Shown here in pieces: positions 41,019 to 53,450 of a DNA stretch of 64,000 nucleotides; positions within the stretch are counted from its first letter, which is position 1; each line of letters opens with the position of its first letter. The stretch comes from Pipra filicauda (lineage: Eukaryota; Chordata; Aves; Passeriformes; Pipridae), in contig NW_024104620.1 of assembly GCF_003945595.2 (NCBI RefSeq), forward strand, positions 3,200,001-3,264,000. Reading direction: 5' to 3'. The translations under genes were made by a program, and so were the position numbers. The notes beneath the pieces are model-generated. The model was given only the letters and a program-made list of their open reading frames with translations, searched no databases and was not told the DNA's origin.

Positions 41019-41515
41019 AGTCCTTCTCTAACCATGCATTGGGTAGTAGTAGTTCTAATCTGGTTAATTCAGCTTCCAGTCTCAAAGTCACCAAGTTTTT
41101 GCCTGGTATCCCAAATTCTTGTCACAGCTGATGGTGCTTCCCAGCCTTGAGTCACCATGTAATTTTTTGAATGCTTCTACTTTTTATGCTGAAGTCATTA
41201 GTGAAAACACAAAGACCAGTTCCAAGAATATTTCAGGACTTGTACTGGTAACTTCCCTTCACTACAGTAGTTTTCCTTTCAACAAAGCTCATTTTAATAC
41301 CTTATTTAGTCACTTCACAGTTATTGTTTCAATTCTCTACATCTTCTCTAGTTTAACTAATCATTTCCTATTTGGCATCATATCAAATGCACAACTGAAA
41401 TCCAGATAGATTTGGCCTATTGCATTTTCCTTTTCTAAAAATACCCATTTATTTTATTGAAGAAAGATATCCGGTATGATCTTCCTTTATAAATCCAATA
41501 TATACTTGGAAATAC
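41019..41515 (-). mobile_element. Ancient CR1 LINE, antisense, part 2 (decayed reverse transcriptase region)
   Basis: On the + strand this segment follows the antisense CR1 ORF2 consensus in order: gtcattagtgaaaacac..agaccagttccaagaat (consensus atcattgataaagatatt..agaactggcccc), then atcatatcaaatgcacaact and gaaatccagatagat (consensus gtgtcaaaggctttactaaagtccaggtagac), then gaagaaagatatccggtatg and cctttataaatcc (consensus gaaggagatcaggttgg..cctttcataaaccc). The alignment is from memory, but the run of matches in the right order is hard to explain otherwise. The reading frame is destroyed, so the element is a fossil. Confidence 0.8.
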
Positions 41516-44500
41516 TGCTTTACATTTCTAAATATTTATGGTACAAATACCAATAAGAAAAGCTGTGTGGAGAGTGCCAGTTTTGTTTTACAATGTAAGT
41601 GTGTAGTGATATTTAACACACTATTCATTTATTTCCATTTACTATTATAGTGGGACGATTTTTAAAAAATTTTATATGCATAAGAGCATAATGCAAAATA
41701 TGAATTATACAGTCATTTTATTGAATCTTTACTGCTAATGCACACAAATTTCACAAAGTGTAATGACACTACTGAGCACTTAAGTTGTTAGGCTGTCATA
41801 TTACAGAAAAATTATTTCTGCTATATAATCACTATTTTCTTTTTCCTATTGTTTATTTCTAAGCTTGCTTCATAAACATCTGTAAATGCAGATACACTTG
41901 CTGTGACAAATATCTATTATTGGTGCATAAACCTGAATGACTTCGGGTCCTTTGGTGCCAAACCAAACAAAATCTTATGAGAATCTCCTGGTTGGTGATA
42001 TCTGTTCTGTCACCAGTTCTTGGGTCTATGCTCTGCAGTTATAAAATCTGTAATTTTGAAGCTTATCATAAGCATAATGATTACAGGTAATGTTTGATTC
42101 CTGCACTTTTTCTCATCAATAATTTTTGTAGTATCTTTAAGAAGACCATGTGCCTTCCTCTCGTTCCACTCTTTTACAAAAAAAAAAACAAACAAAAACA
42201 AAAACCTCAAAAATAGTAATTAATGTAACTCAGAGACCTGACCAAGAATTTCACCAAGGGATAAAATAGGATAACTAGCACAAATCTTTAGCTCAAAAAA
42301 GTAGATGAAGTGAATTCTTTATCCTTAGTGAGCAGGTTTTATCGACTCCATCTCAGAGCATCACAAAGAAAAGGAAGGAAGCAAGACTTGGTTTTGTCAC
42401 CCTCATAGCTTTAGTGCTGGTTGAAAACCTGCCCATTTTTACAGGCAATAATGCATGTTGCTCCTTCCTTAAAGGACTAACAGCAGTTTCACATCTGCTG
42501 CAGGCCAAAAAAATCTGAAGAAATGTTTAATTCTGAGTTCCAATGGTATCCAATAAAACTTAAAGTCATGAGTCATTCAATATTCTTAAATTACAGTGTC
42601 TCCTGGAATGTAGGCATAGTCATACACCTCTGCACGTTAAGATATATTTCTTCAGAACGATGAGACACTCAGCAATTAAGCATGCCTTTTACTTGAAATT
42701 AATGAATTAACTAATTAAATCCTTTCTATTAATATTTTTGCACATATGTGGTAACACTGCTGTTAGCCTTTCATTCTCCAAAGGCACAGAGACCTAATCC
42801 TACCTCCTCTTTTGCTATCCAAGCTTTGATTCAGTCCTTCAAGGTGTGCTGAGGACTCTGGATGGGACTCTAAAGCACTTTAAGAAACTATTAGTTTAAG
42901 GTGTCAGAGGTGACAGTTAAGTAAATGGATCTGTACATATGTGCTTTAAGAAATTTTGATCAGTATATTCTGCATTTTGAATGGTCAAATTTGTCACTTT
43001 TAATATTCTTTGGGAAATAATTATCAAATCTCAGTTTCTGGGTGTTATCATTATACTTCAAGTCATCTCCATTTTTAAGTACTTCCCAAAATTGTAAAGT
43101 CCTCAAGAGTATTAAAAAAAAAAAAAATTGCATGGTCCAAACTAGTTGTGGGTTTTTTTCCCGGACATCAAGCTCAGTGGAATAGGAGGTACAAATGTAA
43201 AGCTATTTGAATCTCTCAATGGTTTAGCCGTTCCCACTGCTGCTCTTCATTCCCAGTACTGCCCTTTCCATCCAGATAAATTACATACAATAATTTTGGG
43301 TATTATAATAAACAGATAGGCATCGTAATAATGTATTTCAGTTAGGAAGAGGTACTTGAAAGAAATTGGTTTTGCAATACACATGATGTGAGACAATCAA
43401 TAGTGCTTTAGTCTGACAAGCACTGTCAATATCCATTGTCACAGTTCAGAAAGTCTTTAATGGATAGTTCTTCAAAAACCAATGCTTTCAACACATTGGA
43501 AGTGCTCAGATATACTGTACCTGGCAGGAATTAATCATAGGTAGACCCTCGGGATTATGTATAAATATTTTGTAAATTAAGAGTGAAATAAAAGTCATTG
43601 GAAGGAATGTGAGAGCCTGTTATATGAGTTACAAAATCTTGCCAAATAAGTATGTAACTATTTAGGATATATTAAAGCATTTTGCTCTCTGAATCATTCA
43701 GGCTCTTCCCAGAACATCACATCCAGAAAAAACAGTCTACTAGAAATATATTGTCTAGGTACATGAATAAATTCACAGAAAGTAATCTCATGAACATTTT
43801 GACCCTTGCCCTGAAGAGGTTTGTGTCCTACCCAGTTCTTTTAGTTGTGGCCATGCCAAAACTCTGGAGAAAAGCTGATGTAACTTTACCTTGCAAACAT
43901 GTCAGCCACTGCTTAATCCTGATTGAACCAAAGTATGTTTAATCTCATTGCATCATATATAAAATTAAGAGCATTGAATGTTGACAAATAAGTCTTTGTC
44001 TGTGCACCTCAAGACTTTCATTGACTCTGATGGTACCATTTCTGTAGAACTGTGTCATTTGGAGGTATTGTATTAGTTCTTGCCTTCCACTTGTTTTCTT
44101 GGGTAAAAATTCCTTTACATACTTCATTTTGTTCTTCTATGTGATACTTCTGTTATTTATATGTTGTTAAGAATACTAAGGTTCTATTTCAGTAAGTGTT
44201 CAGAAGATTTATACAGGCCAGAAAAAAAGGCAGTCCATCTATTTCTTGACGCGATTTTTTTTCAGAGAATTTACCTCACAGTTATCTCCCCCAATTCAGT
44301 GAATGTTATTACATTGCTATCCAATATTAAGGACCAAAGATGTGTCCTTTCTTTTAGTCCTAAAAACATGTTTGAACTATTTTCTTTTTGTACCCAATTT
44401 GAATTCCCTAATGTGATAAGCTGTTTTGCTTTGGTGTATCTTGAAAATTGAGGAAAAGATCTTGCCACTTTTTCATTTGTGCTTTAATACCTTTCCTACT

Positions 44501-46513
44501 GGTGGAATAAATAGAGACCTAAGAAAGTGCCAAAAGTCGTCAGAAATGCTTTTCTAAATCTAAGTGTTCAACTTATTACCAGCCAAACATGAAAGTCAGA
44601 AGATATTCAGGTTACATTTTTGCTGCTGGATAGAAGTGTCCTTGATGCACTTGCACTGGCAGGAGAAATTTATAATTATTTTATACTTAGGTCCTTAAGA
44701 GTCTTATTTTTACTTCTGTATGGAACTGCCTTCCACTTTTTTATGTTGTTTGACATTTGCCAGCTCTTCTTCATGAAAGATACTTGTGGCTTAATCCAGA
44801 ACCTGAAATTTAAAAGGGAAGGTATTAAAAGAAATATTTATTGTAATTTTTGAGGGGTTTTTTATTTGATTTTATTTTTTTCTCTTGGAAGCAACGGTTG
44901 GTCTTTTTTGTATTTCCAAATGTAATAGCAAAGTAATTTTAATGTGGGGATATCGCGAGAAGAATGGTTTGGCAAGAGTAGGAATATTTCTAAGTGAGAT
45001 CCCAACAAGAATATTTCTGGCTAAGCTTGGTTTTGGAACATGCTATCTGAACCCTTGAATTTCTGGGAGTCTTGGAGTTTTTCTCTTGTGACTCACACGT
45101 ATTTAATAGAATAAAATGAGAAATTCATCGACTTTAGCTTTGCTGTTGTTTTGAACAATGTGCTGTATAGCTCAACATAGTACAAACAAAGTTATCTATG
45201 ACAATAATTATTCCTACCTCTAGATGTAGTTTTAACACCATAATTGCTGTTTCAGGTATAAAACTTCCAGCTAGGTTAATGTGTCTTTCTAAAGAGAGGG
45301 ATCCTCCCCTGCTGTCCTACCCTTCACATTACGACAGCGTGCACTTCAGTTGGAACATCTTAGCTAATCTGTTTTAGACTCAGAGTTAAATATGAAGTTC
45401 AAGTGGGCATAAAATGCTTCAGAGTTCCACAGAATGGGAAAAGTGACAGGCATCTGAAGTGCTATTTTCACTCCTGCATCATTTGCATCATTTGAGGAAG
45501 CACCACTATAATTCAGGAAAAAGCCAACCTAGGTATGAATCGCTACAGACAGAATGACCCTGAGCAGCAAAAGAGACCCCAAACTAAATACAATTCACTG
45601 TTTCAATTCTGCATTAAGATGCAGAATTAGAAACATCCATTTGTTGTTCTTTTTATAGCACAGCCAAGTGACTTGGAATTTTAGCTTGTCCCTGCCAAGG
45701 GTTGCTCAATTTTGAACAAAAAGTCCTCCGCTATAATGTTAAAAAAGCACCAACCATCAATTGAATGCTAATCTTTATATTCTATGATACATCACTCCAA
45801 GAATGCTACCATTAAAAAATGTGAATTCTAGTTTTCATAAATGATGGATTATTGTACCAAGCCATGTATTTTCCAGTAAAGTGTCCTTTTATTTGTCCTG
45901 TGTGATTACTAGTTTGTGGAAGTATGTGTGGGGTCATTTTAGTGCTGTGGGAAAATGGAGCACTCTTCTGTTAAAATCAGTAGTGAAATCAGAAGCAAAC
46001 TATGCTCTGATCATCATAGGCATGTGTTTAAATATTGCTTTCCTTAATTGGCTATGTTCTATTTACTTAAAATGAACAATTTGGCAAGTTTTTCTCCCTT
46101 GACAATAGCAAAGCATAAACCATTTTATAAGTTTGGCTGTTAAAATCAGATTTGTAATGTAAACCACAATATTCCAGGGTTGTTGCTATTGCTTAACCAG
46201 TTATTTTAGCTTGCCATTGTTTTATAATTGTGCACCTTTAAAAGTCCTGGTTTTGTTTATAACTAATGAAAAACGCCTTGATAAAAACATAGAATGATAA
46301 TAATGATCATACTTTTAATTTTGCTCTCTCTCTTTGCTTGGATCCTCTATATGGATATCAATGTATTATAGAGGAGATTCATTCTGGGTGGGGAGATCAG
46401 GGAGAATCTCTGTAACTGCAGCTAAATTATCCAGGGTACTATTTAGATATTCTGTCAAAGTGACAATGGACCACCTCATGCGAGCTCACGTTGTGGAGAA
46501 TATTGTATTTGGG

Positions 46514-46534
46514 TGGATTGATTGATTGATAGAT
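46514..46534. repeat. ATTG tetranucleotide repeat
   Basis: About four ATTG units (ggattgattgattgatag). It is a minor microsatellite inside the 22 kb intron. Confidence 0.7.
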
Positions 46535-47571
46535 CTGTTAATTGATTTACAAGAGAAGATGGAAAGCTGTTCTTCCCACAGAAATCAGAAACCACCCCCC
46601 TCTCAGCTGAAGGCTCTCGCCAAGGGAGGCTGTAGATTTCTGCATTAGCCTGCTCAGCATTTGGGGGAAAGCACAGGGTGAGAGAGCTCAGGACACTGAA
46701 CAAGAGTTATTCAAGGGTGGTGAGTCTCAGGTGATTTGTTAGAAATCTTTAAAAACCTGCTTGTTCAGAGAAAACTTTGGAAAAGATCTTTCCATGGCAT
46801 CACTTCAGCTTCTGGAGCATGCCAAGCTTCTCCTCCCTACTAATACGGCCTATTTTGATATCTATCATGGTGCCCTGTAAGCACCTCAGCAGAGAAGAAG
46901 TTAAATTTATGCCTTTCAAACTTCCTCCAGGGGATTTTCTGCAACTGGATTCTATGTCTTTTTGACACAGAGCAGGAATAAATTGAGCTCAAAATGTTTC
47001 TCAGCTTGGTAAATGCTTAAATACAATAAAATATAATCATTAGGACGGGAATACTTTTCCTTCCATAAATTAATGCATCTTGCACACATTTCATGGCACA
47101 TGGCCATGTTTTCTGTAACTGCATTAAATATATATATAACTCTTAATCCATCTTGGCAAGAAAATTCAGTCCTTCACTAGTGGTCTAACCATCCATCCTT
47201 TCTCATAACAAGTAGTACACAGCTAATAGTGCGTAGCACACTTGGAGCCCAGAGTTTTAGCAGAGAATTCATCCATGTGAAACTTGTGGGACTCGTGAAC
47301 GTTTCATGAGTAAACTGGTCTCCATCCAAATACTTATGGGCAATAAATAACAGGGCTCCGTGCAGAACCGGCAGAGTGAACTCATCATGTTTATTCACAA
47401 AAGCATTAATCGGATGGGTTGCAATGTCCAACCAGCTCCACTGCTGACCTACCGCATGATTTTGATTTTACTGGGGTGCTTATGGTCACTATTTCCTAAG
47501 GATACTTGAGCAAACTACTATTAGTTCAGAAATATTGTTTCACTCAAGCTTTTTCTTCTGATTTCCTTCAG

Positions 47572-47694
47572 TTTTCAGGCTGAACTACAGTGCCTCTGAC
47601 ACAAATGACAGAAACCGAGTTAAAAGCAGATTAAAGAAGTTCATCTCCCGAAGACCCTCCTTGAAAACCTTGCAAGAAAAGGGACTTATTAAAG
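47572..47694 (+). CDS. ARHGAP15: ARHGAP15 coding exon: basic segment leading into the RhoGAP domain
   Basis: This 123-nt exon is in phase 1 at both ends. The split codon with the previous exon is A|TT (Ile). It encodes FRLNYSASDTNDRNRVKSRL, then KKFISRRPSLKTLQEKGLIK. The positively charged KSRLKKFISRRPS stretch followed by LQEKGLIK is the hallmark leading into the RhoGAP domain in the ARHGAP9/12/15/27 group; the exact wording fits ARHGAP15 best, since ARHGAP12 and 27 have a REKGYIKD-type segment instead. RRPS is a good basophilic kinase site, though its use is inference. The acceptor has a strong T/C tract (ctttttcttctgatttccttcag). The donor AAAG|gtgtgt is somewhat weak. Intron read-through adds about 11 residues before a stop and would remove the GAP domain. 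Confidence 0.96.
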
Positions 47695-48805
47695 GTGTGT
47701 CTGGTCTTACGTACTTTTTTGGGGCATAAAAATTAAAAATCCACAAATGGTCATCTGACTCTCAGATGAATAAGTGCATTGGACAAACACTTCTTAGATA
47801 TGGATTTGTTGCTGTATCTCATAAAACTTACACTTCTGAACTATATAGATAAAAAATCAATGTGTGGTTACATCCATCTCTGTGATACGGGACTGCTGCT
47901 TCAATTTTTCTGCTTTGGTGTGCAAACGGCAGAAGCCTCTCCATTTAACACCATGCACAATGCAAATCAACATGCTGCACAACTCCACTTCTTTTTAAGA
48001 AAAAATACTGAGATAGTTTATATTTTAGAACCCAAAATAGGAACTTCAGATGCTGTGCTGACTAATTTGTTGGAATACTTTCTGCTGTCTTCTCTCATTA
48101 TTTTTCTAACTCACCAACAAGATCCATTTTTAACAATTTAAAATACATGTCAGCGAATAAGTGCTTTGAATATGTGGGGTTTTTTCCTATTCCAATTTCT
48201 TGCTAAGTTGGTCAGCCATCACTTACACATATCCTTAAAAAATTGTTTCTCTGATAAAACGTGTTTGTTAGTTTATGCAAGAAGTGTTTTGCTAAGAAGC
48301 TGCTAGTTGAAGGCAGTAGCATTTTGACCACTAATATTCCAGTAAAGTCATGTTTTCAAATATTGTCTGGAGCAATGCTTGAAAAATTTATGCACTCCCA
48401 AATTATTATGTGTGAAACCCACAACTGCACATGCAAATTGACTAGAAAGAGGCATTTTGCCAGCAGCCCCTGTCAATCTCCAGGGTGAGTTTTCCAGTGG
48501 TGTGTCAAAAATGGCAAGGGGTGTTGCTAGTGTGTATTAAACTTGTCTGTCCTGAGCCAAGAGCTTGACCCTAGCCAGCATAAGCTAAAGCAGCCACAAG
48601 GGTTAAACACCAGCTGGGCCCACGTCTGAAGAGAAGATTTGATGAATTAAGTTCTTATGTTTTAGATACATGCAGAGATGCTCAGTGCAGTGTTGTTTAC
48701 TCTAAGGAAATCTTCATTAAATGAAACCGTGACGTGCCTTAATGATGGAGTTCTGCTTCTAACTGCCACAGAAACCTTGAAAAAAATGTCATTTATGCAC
48801 CAATA

Positions 48806-48840
48806 TGTGAGTGTGTGAGGTGTGCACACACTCACACACC
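48806..48840. repeat. Imperfect GT/CA palindrome
   Basis: A GTGTGTGAG-rich left arm is mirrored by a CTCACACAC right arm around the central GTGCAC. The arms are offset by one base, so the hairpin is imperfect. The alternating purine-pyrimidine stretch could also favour Z-DNA; that is inference. Confidence 0.6.
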
Positions 48841-51800
48841 AAACTTTCAGGATCTGTGCTTACACCTTTGTAGTATCTGATTTCAAGACATCAGAGTTTT
48901 GCCTCCTTGAAGTACTTTGTGAGTTGAGGGTGGGATTTGAATGCATCGTGTTAGTTTGTTTCAGTTATTACAGTAATAGAGGAGTAACTCATAGTCTTTT
49001 AATTTCTGGATTTAAGGGCTGGGAGTTTTTTAGTTTAGTAAAGTGTGGCTGATGAATCTCCTGTGGTGTTACATAGGGATCAGATGTGATCCCTCCTAAC
49101 AAATCCAGATTCATTAGCATAACTCAAATCCACCCTCTAATACATTCCTCTAGGAAAGCCAGATGAATTTGGTTTTGGCTACAGTTGCATTAAGCTCTTG
49201 AATCATAAACATAGCTTTGTTCTACCTGGGATACTCTTCCAGGGATAACATAGATGTGTGATTTGTGACACAGTAATTCAGAATCAGTACCCCGCACAGT
49301 TCTATGACCAAACTAATGTTGCCATGAAGAAAACATGTTAGTTATCAACCATGAAGTTTCATTAGGATTAGGTTTTGGCCATGCAAATGAGGCAGGATTC
49401 GTTAGCACGGCTTAATTCCAATCTACGGTAAGTCTATGTGAAATGCTCATTTGATAAGGTTCCTTCATTGTCTTCACCAGAGTTTATCCCTTAATCTGTT
49501 AAAATGTTATGAAAATGCAGTTGCAGTGCTTATGCAGAGACCACTTTTAAATGTTAATTTTTAGGCTCACATTAGAATATTTTTAAATCGCAAAACGCAA
49601 CCGCCCAGATTACTAAATGAAAAGCTTGCCGAATTTTGTATTATAAGATTCATCTATTTATTTTTCTAAAGGTGACTTAAATGGTTGCAGAAACCTCTCA
49701 GAACTATTTATTTGCTCTTTTCTTAAGGGAAAAAAATGTTAACCAATTTTTACAGGAAAAAAATTCCTCCAGCTCTGAGAACATGCCTACGAACTTTTAT
49801 CCCACAGGGAAATACTTCTGTCAGAATTGTAAATCCCTTAAAATAGGGGCTCGTAATAAAAGTGTGTATAAAGCCTTGCAGGACATCTTGGTACCAAATT
49901 CCTGACAAAGAGCTGTTCTGTGTGCTGGTGAAGAATTGATATAAATATCTGTGAAGCGTGTGGTGTTAATTACTCCAATGCAGTGGCACTGTAGGTGCCG
50001 TGAGAACCTTCACTTTTCATCAAGTGCTATTCATATTTGCCAGGGGCACTATAAAGCTCTCAAATCTATATTGATTTTTCACATTGTATGTCACATTGGA
50101 ACCAAAACTCCAATAAATTTAACACGTAAATTATAGTCATGAGTAAATATATTTTAAGGTGGTAAGTTCACTTAGACACAGTTCTGTGCTCTGTTAGTCG
50201 CTGATGCGTGCACACTTGGCCAGGAGACTCGACACATTTCTCCGCATTAACCAAATTTGGGAATACAGGCTTCAAAATTAAATAGCAGTTTGATCTCCTG
50301 GGGTATTTTGTTCTGCCAACAGTGTTATCAGGAAATCTAGAAGTTACGTGATTGTCATTTAACTCTTAACCAAACTTTGCTGATGTAAAGTGTAGCAAAC
50401 GCCCATGTAGAAAGTAAAGTAGGGAGTTAACAAGTGAGACTAATAACGAGGATAGCAATCAGACAAGGGAGTGTAGCAGACCAATGGGTAAATGATAGTT
50501 ACATGTTGGTCTGAAAATGAAGATGTGCCGACACTTTACATGACAAAAGTTATTTTTGTCATTGTTGTCCCATTTGCTTTCTACTTCTATGAGTAAAGGA
50601 AGCTGGAAACAGCACGTTGGCTCCATTCATTGTGATGGGCTGGTGACTGGGGCTTTTCATGCTCCAGCAAGAGCTCTAATGAATATCATCAGTCCTCATT
50701 CTACCTCACTCATGCTTACACAAAATATCTTTGGTCTAGAAACATTTTGAATAATTTTTGGGATGATATGTAATGCAGGATCTTTGTGTAATGTGTTTGT
50801 GTCTCTGTGCACACTTATGTTCAGATATATATACACGTGCACATAACCTAGAAATAGTAAATAAGAGGCATGTTCCCTGTCTGCCATTTTAACAGCGTTA
50901 TTTTGAGAATAACTGTTCAAATTTATACTCTAGGGCAGAGGTCCTTGGTTCCTCGGGATTGAAATATTCTCAGAATTTACAGAATCTGCACTAATATGCT
51001 AGAAAAATAATATATAAATCTTCTCTTTTAAAGCGGCTTTATAGTCTATAATTGAACTTTGATCTTTATGTTTGAGCTTTGTCATGATTTAATATTACCC
51101 AAAATGAATTGCCAACCTTCAACTTGATATTGGCCTGCTAACTTCCTGATTTCTGAGGCTTTCTAGTCCAACAAAGGAAAAAAACTTCTGTGGAACTGTG
51201 ATTTTAAAGCTATGGTGGTTGTGTTGGTAAAAGACTATCAGAAAATACATTCTCAGTAAACAGTAAAAAAAGGATGAGCAACAACTTAACATAAATGACA
51301 CTGTGGGAAATGAGGAAAATGAAGCTATGCAGCTGGCAAGAAATTTATTTGGTTTTTATTTTTTTAGGGTGGATCTTTTTTTCCCAAATGCTAGACACTG
51401 AAGGAACCTCACTGAATTTATTTCATAAGCTAAGCAAAGGCAAAAACCAAAACAGCATAAGAATTGGAATGGTTACAACTGTTTCAAGACGAAAATAAAA
51501 GCCACTCAATTGCTAGTGAAAGGAACTAGCTGTGATTTGGCTTGATAGCCTATAGAACAGGGCTCAGCATATGCTGGTGGTTGTGCAGATCGCAGCACAG
51601 AGATCACCAACCATTTCATTTCCAGGCAAGGGAAAATGTCTTCATTGCATCATATGTTTCAATGGACCTTGGAGTGGTTCAATGTAATGAGTGAAACTCT
51701 CATGAGAAGTCCAAAAGAGCAGATTAAGACCTACCTTTGGTGTGTTCTGTAATTCTTGTGGGTTATGAAGGAATTTTGCAAGCGATCTGGTGCCCATCAT

Positions 51801-51946
51801 AACTCAGGGAAAGTTAGGAAATGTTTCCTTTGACTCGCAGGGACAATGGGTCACAAGGGTATTTCTTTCTTTGACAGGGACATTTGGAAATATTTTACCC
51901 AAACCCTGTGGACAAAGTGATTTGTTCCTTTGACATGATGCTCAGA

Positions 51947-52065
51947 AATCACAAAATCACAGAAACATAGAATATGCTGAGCTGGAAGGGACCCACAAGG
52001 ATCATTGAGTCCAACCCTTAGCCCTGCACGGGACCATCCCCAAGAGTCACATCATGTGTCTGAGA
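51947..52065 (-). mobile_element. CR1 LINE 3' end, antisense
   Basis: This is the reverse complement of a CR1 3' end. It begins aatcacaaaatcacagaa, then runs tgctgagctggaagggaccc, aaggatcattgagtccaacc, ccctgcacgggaccatcccc and aagagtcacatcatgtgtctgag. The order and wording match the avian CR1 subfamily with the 'ctgagttggaagggaccc' tail. The element's 3' end is at 51947 and it is 5'-truncated near 52065. It is fairly well preserved and so relatively young. Confidence 0.95.
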
Positions 52066-53340
52066 ATAAATATCTCATTTTTGGAGACCTGTTTTGAGGA
52101 CTACAGCAGGCGCACTCTCTTTGAATTCAAATGAACTCTTATCCCAAGTAAAACACCAGAATTTCTTAAGAGAGACCTGTGTCTATAGCACTATTTTCCC
52201 TTTCTCTGAGAATGTGAAACAAATCTGGCAGCTCATATGCCACTTAATAGTAACTGTTCACAAATATAATTTTTTAAAAATTGATGACCACCACAGATCA
52301 GCGATATATAATAAATCTCCAAGTTAAAAGGACTGGCAAGATTCCCAGTATGCATAAATCAGGGGAGCTCCATTGACAACCTCACCGACTTCAGTCAGCT
52401 GAGGACCTGCCCCACTTATTGTAAAAGTGTCATGGCATTATTTGGAGCCCCAGTCTGGGATCAGCGTCACTTTAATTTCTGACTTAATGTGTCTGACTCT
52501 AGAGATCAAGCAGCTAGAAGTCACCTTTCAGAATATGGCTCCAAATGCATCACTTCCCCATCCAAAAATTCTCTGTTGTGCTTCCTACTGTCCCATTCCT
52601 CTCTCTGTACATTCCTCTATTATTTTGTCTTTTCGTTCTCCTTCCGTCTTTTCCCTCCCAACATTCAAAGAGATACAAAGAAAACAAACAACTTGGATGT
52701 TGATACAGAGCTCTGGTAGTCCAGCAGCTCAAATCCAGATGTAGCAGAGTTAATTCAGTTCCTGAAAGACACGAGATTACATAGATATAATTCATGTTTC
52801 TAAAAACTTGGGCATTGTACCATTACATTGCCTCCTCTCATGTCAGAATTTAAGCTTCTCCCTGAGAAATGGGAGTATTAGCCATGCCCTTCCCTGTTTT
52901 TTTTTTTAATAAAAAACACTGAAATATGTGTTCCTTCCAAGTGTGGCCACATCTCATCCATGTACATCCAAAACAGTTAAACAATGACATTCTCAGTGAG
53001 GATGTGGCTTCAGTGATTTTGTTTTAATTGTTTCTCTTCCAGAAGTATTGTCTCCCATAGTCAAGATTTCTGCAGCTCAGGATTAGTGGCTTTGCTGCAG
53101 CCTGCAAGAGCTACTCAAAAAAAAAAAAAAAAGAAGTAGTTCTGTCAGGCTCAGGGAAAACTTGAAGCTCCCCAGAACGGCCAATTCATTGCAGCTGTAA
53201 TCATCATTTTATATTATACAACTTGTGAATGTCCATTCCCTACTCTTCTGGTGTCTGGTTTTATATCCATGTGCAAAGCTGTCACACGCCCCACCATCTT
53301 CTACCAAATTTTTAATGTGCAGATAGGAGGGATGTGTAAT

Positions 53341-53450
53341 GTAAACCATACCGCCAAACATATTATGAATATATTGCTCTTCTTAAAAATGCTTGTTGGT
53401 TTTTCATACAACAGTATTGACTAACTGTCGGCGTTTGATGTATGGTTTAC
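53341..53450. repeat. Pair of 11-bp inverted repeats 110 bp apart end to end
   Basis: gtaaaccatac at 53341-53351 is the perfect reverse complement of gtatggtttac at 53440-53450. The spacer is AT-rich and does not pair further in an obvious way. This may be a relic of a short non-autonomous DNA transposon, but I find no clear target-site duplication and no known family, and an 11-bp pair can occur by chance in a window of this size. Confidence 0.35.

Larger units (their letters stand above)
25300..47571 (+). other. ARHGAP15: ARHGAP15 intron, 22.3 kb
   Basis: This is the largest complete intron in the window, from donor gtaagg to acceptor tttccttcag. I found no further ARHGAP15 coding exon in it, and the flanking exons join in phase 1 without a gap relative to the family. 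It carries short repeats (ATTT at 26541, CAAA at 35077, an AT-rich tandem at 39807), one CR1 3' end at about 30.6 kb and a nested CR1 pair at 40.3-41.5 kb. The remaining sequence is AT-rich and unrecognised; the short open frames in it lack splice sites or family motifs. Confidence 0.92.

Noticed and set aside
47177..47460. Antisense frame upstream of the third exon with a superficially protein-like peptide
   Set aside because: No splice sites or recognised family; a stop lies close upstream and the frame is short. Probably chance.
47779..48141. 120-codon open frame just after the third exon
   Set aside because: It is out of frame with the exon, starts 85 nt into the intron and has an AT-driven Leu/Phe-rich composition with no family motif.
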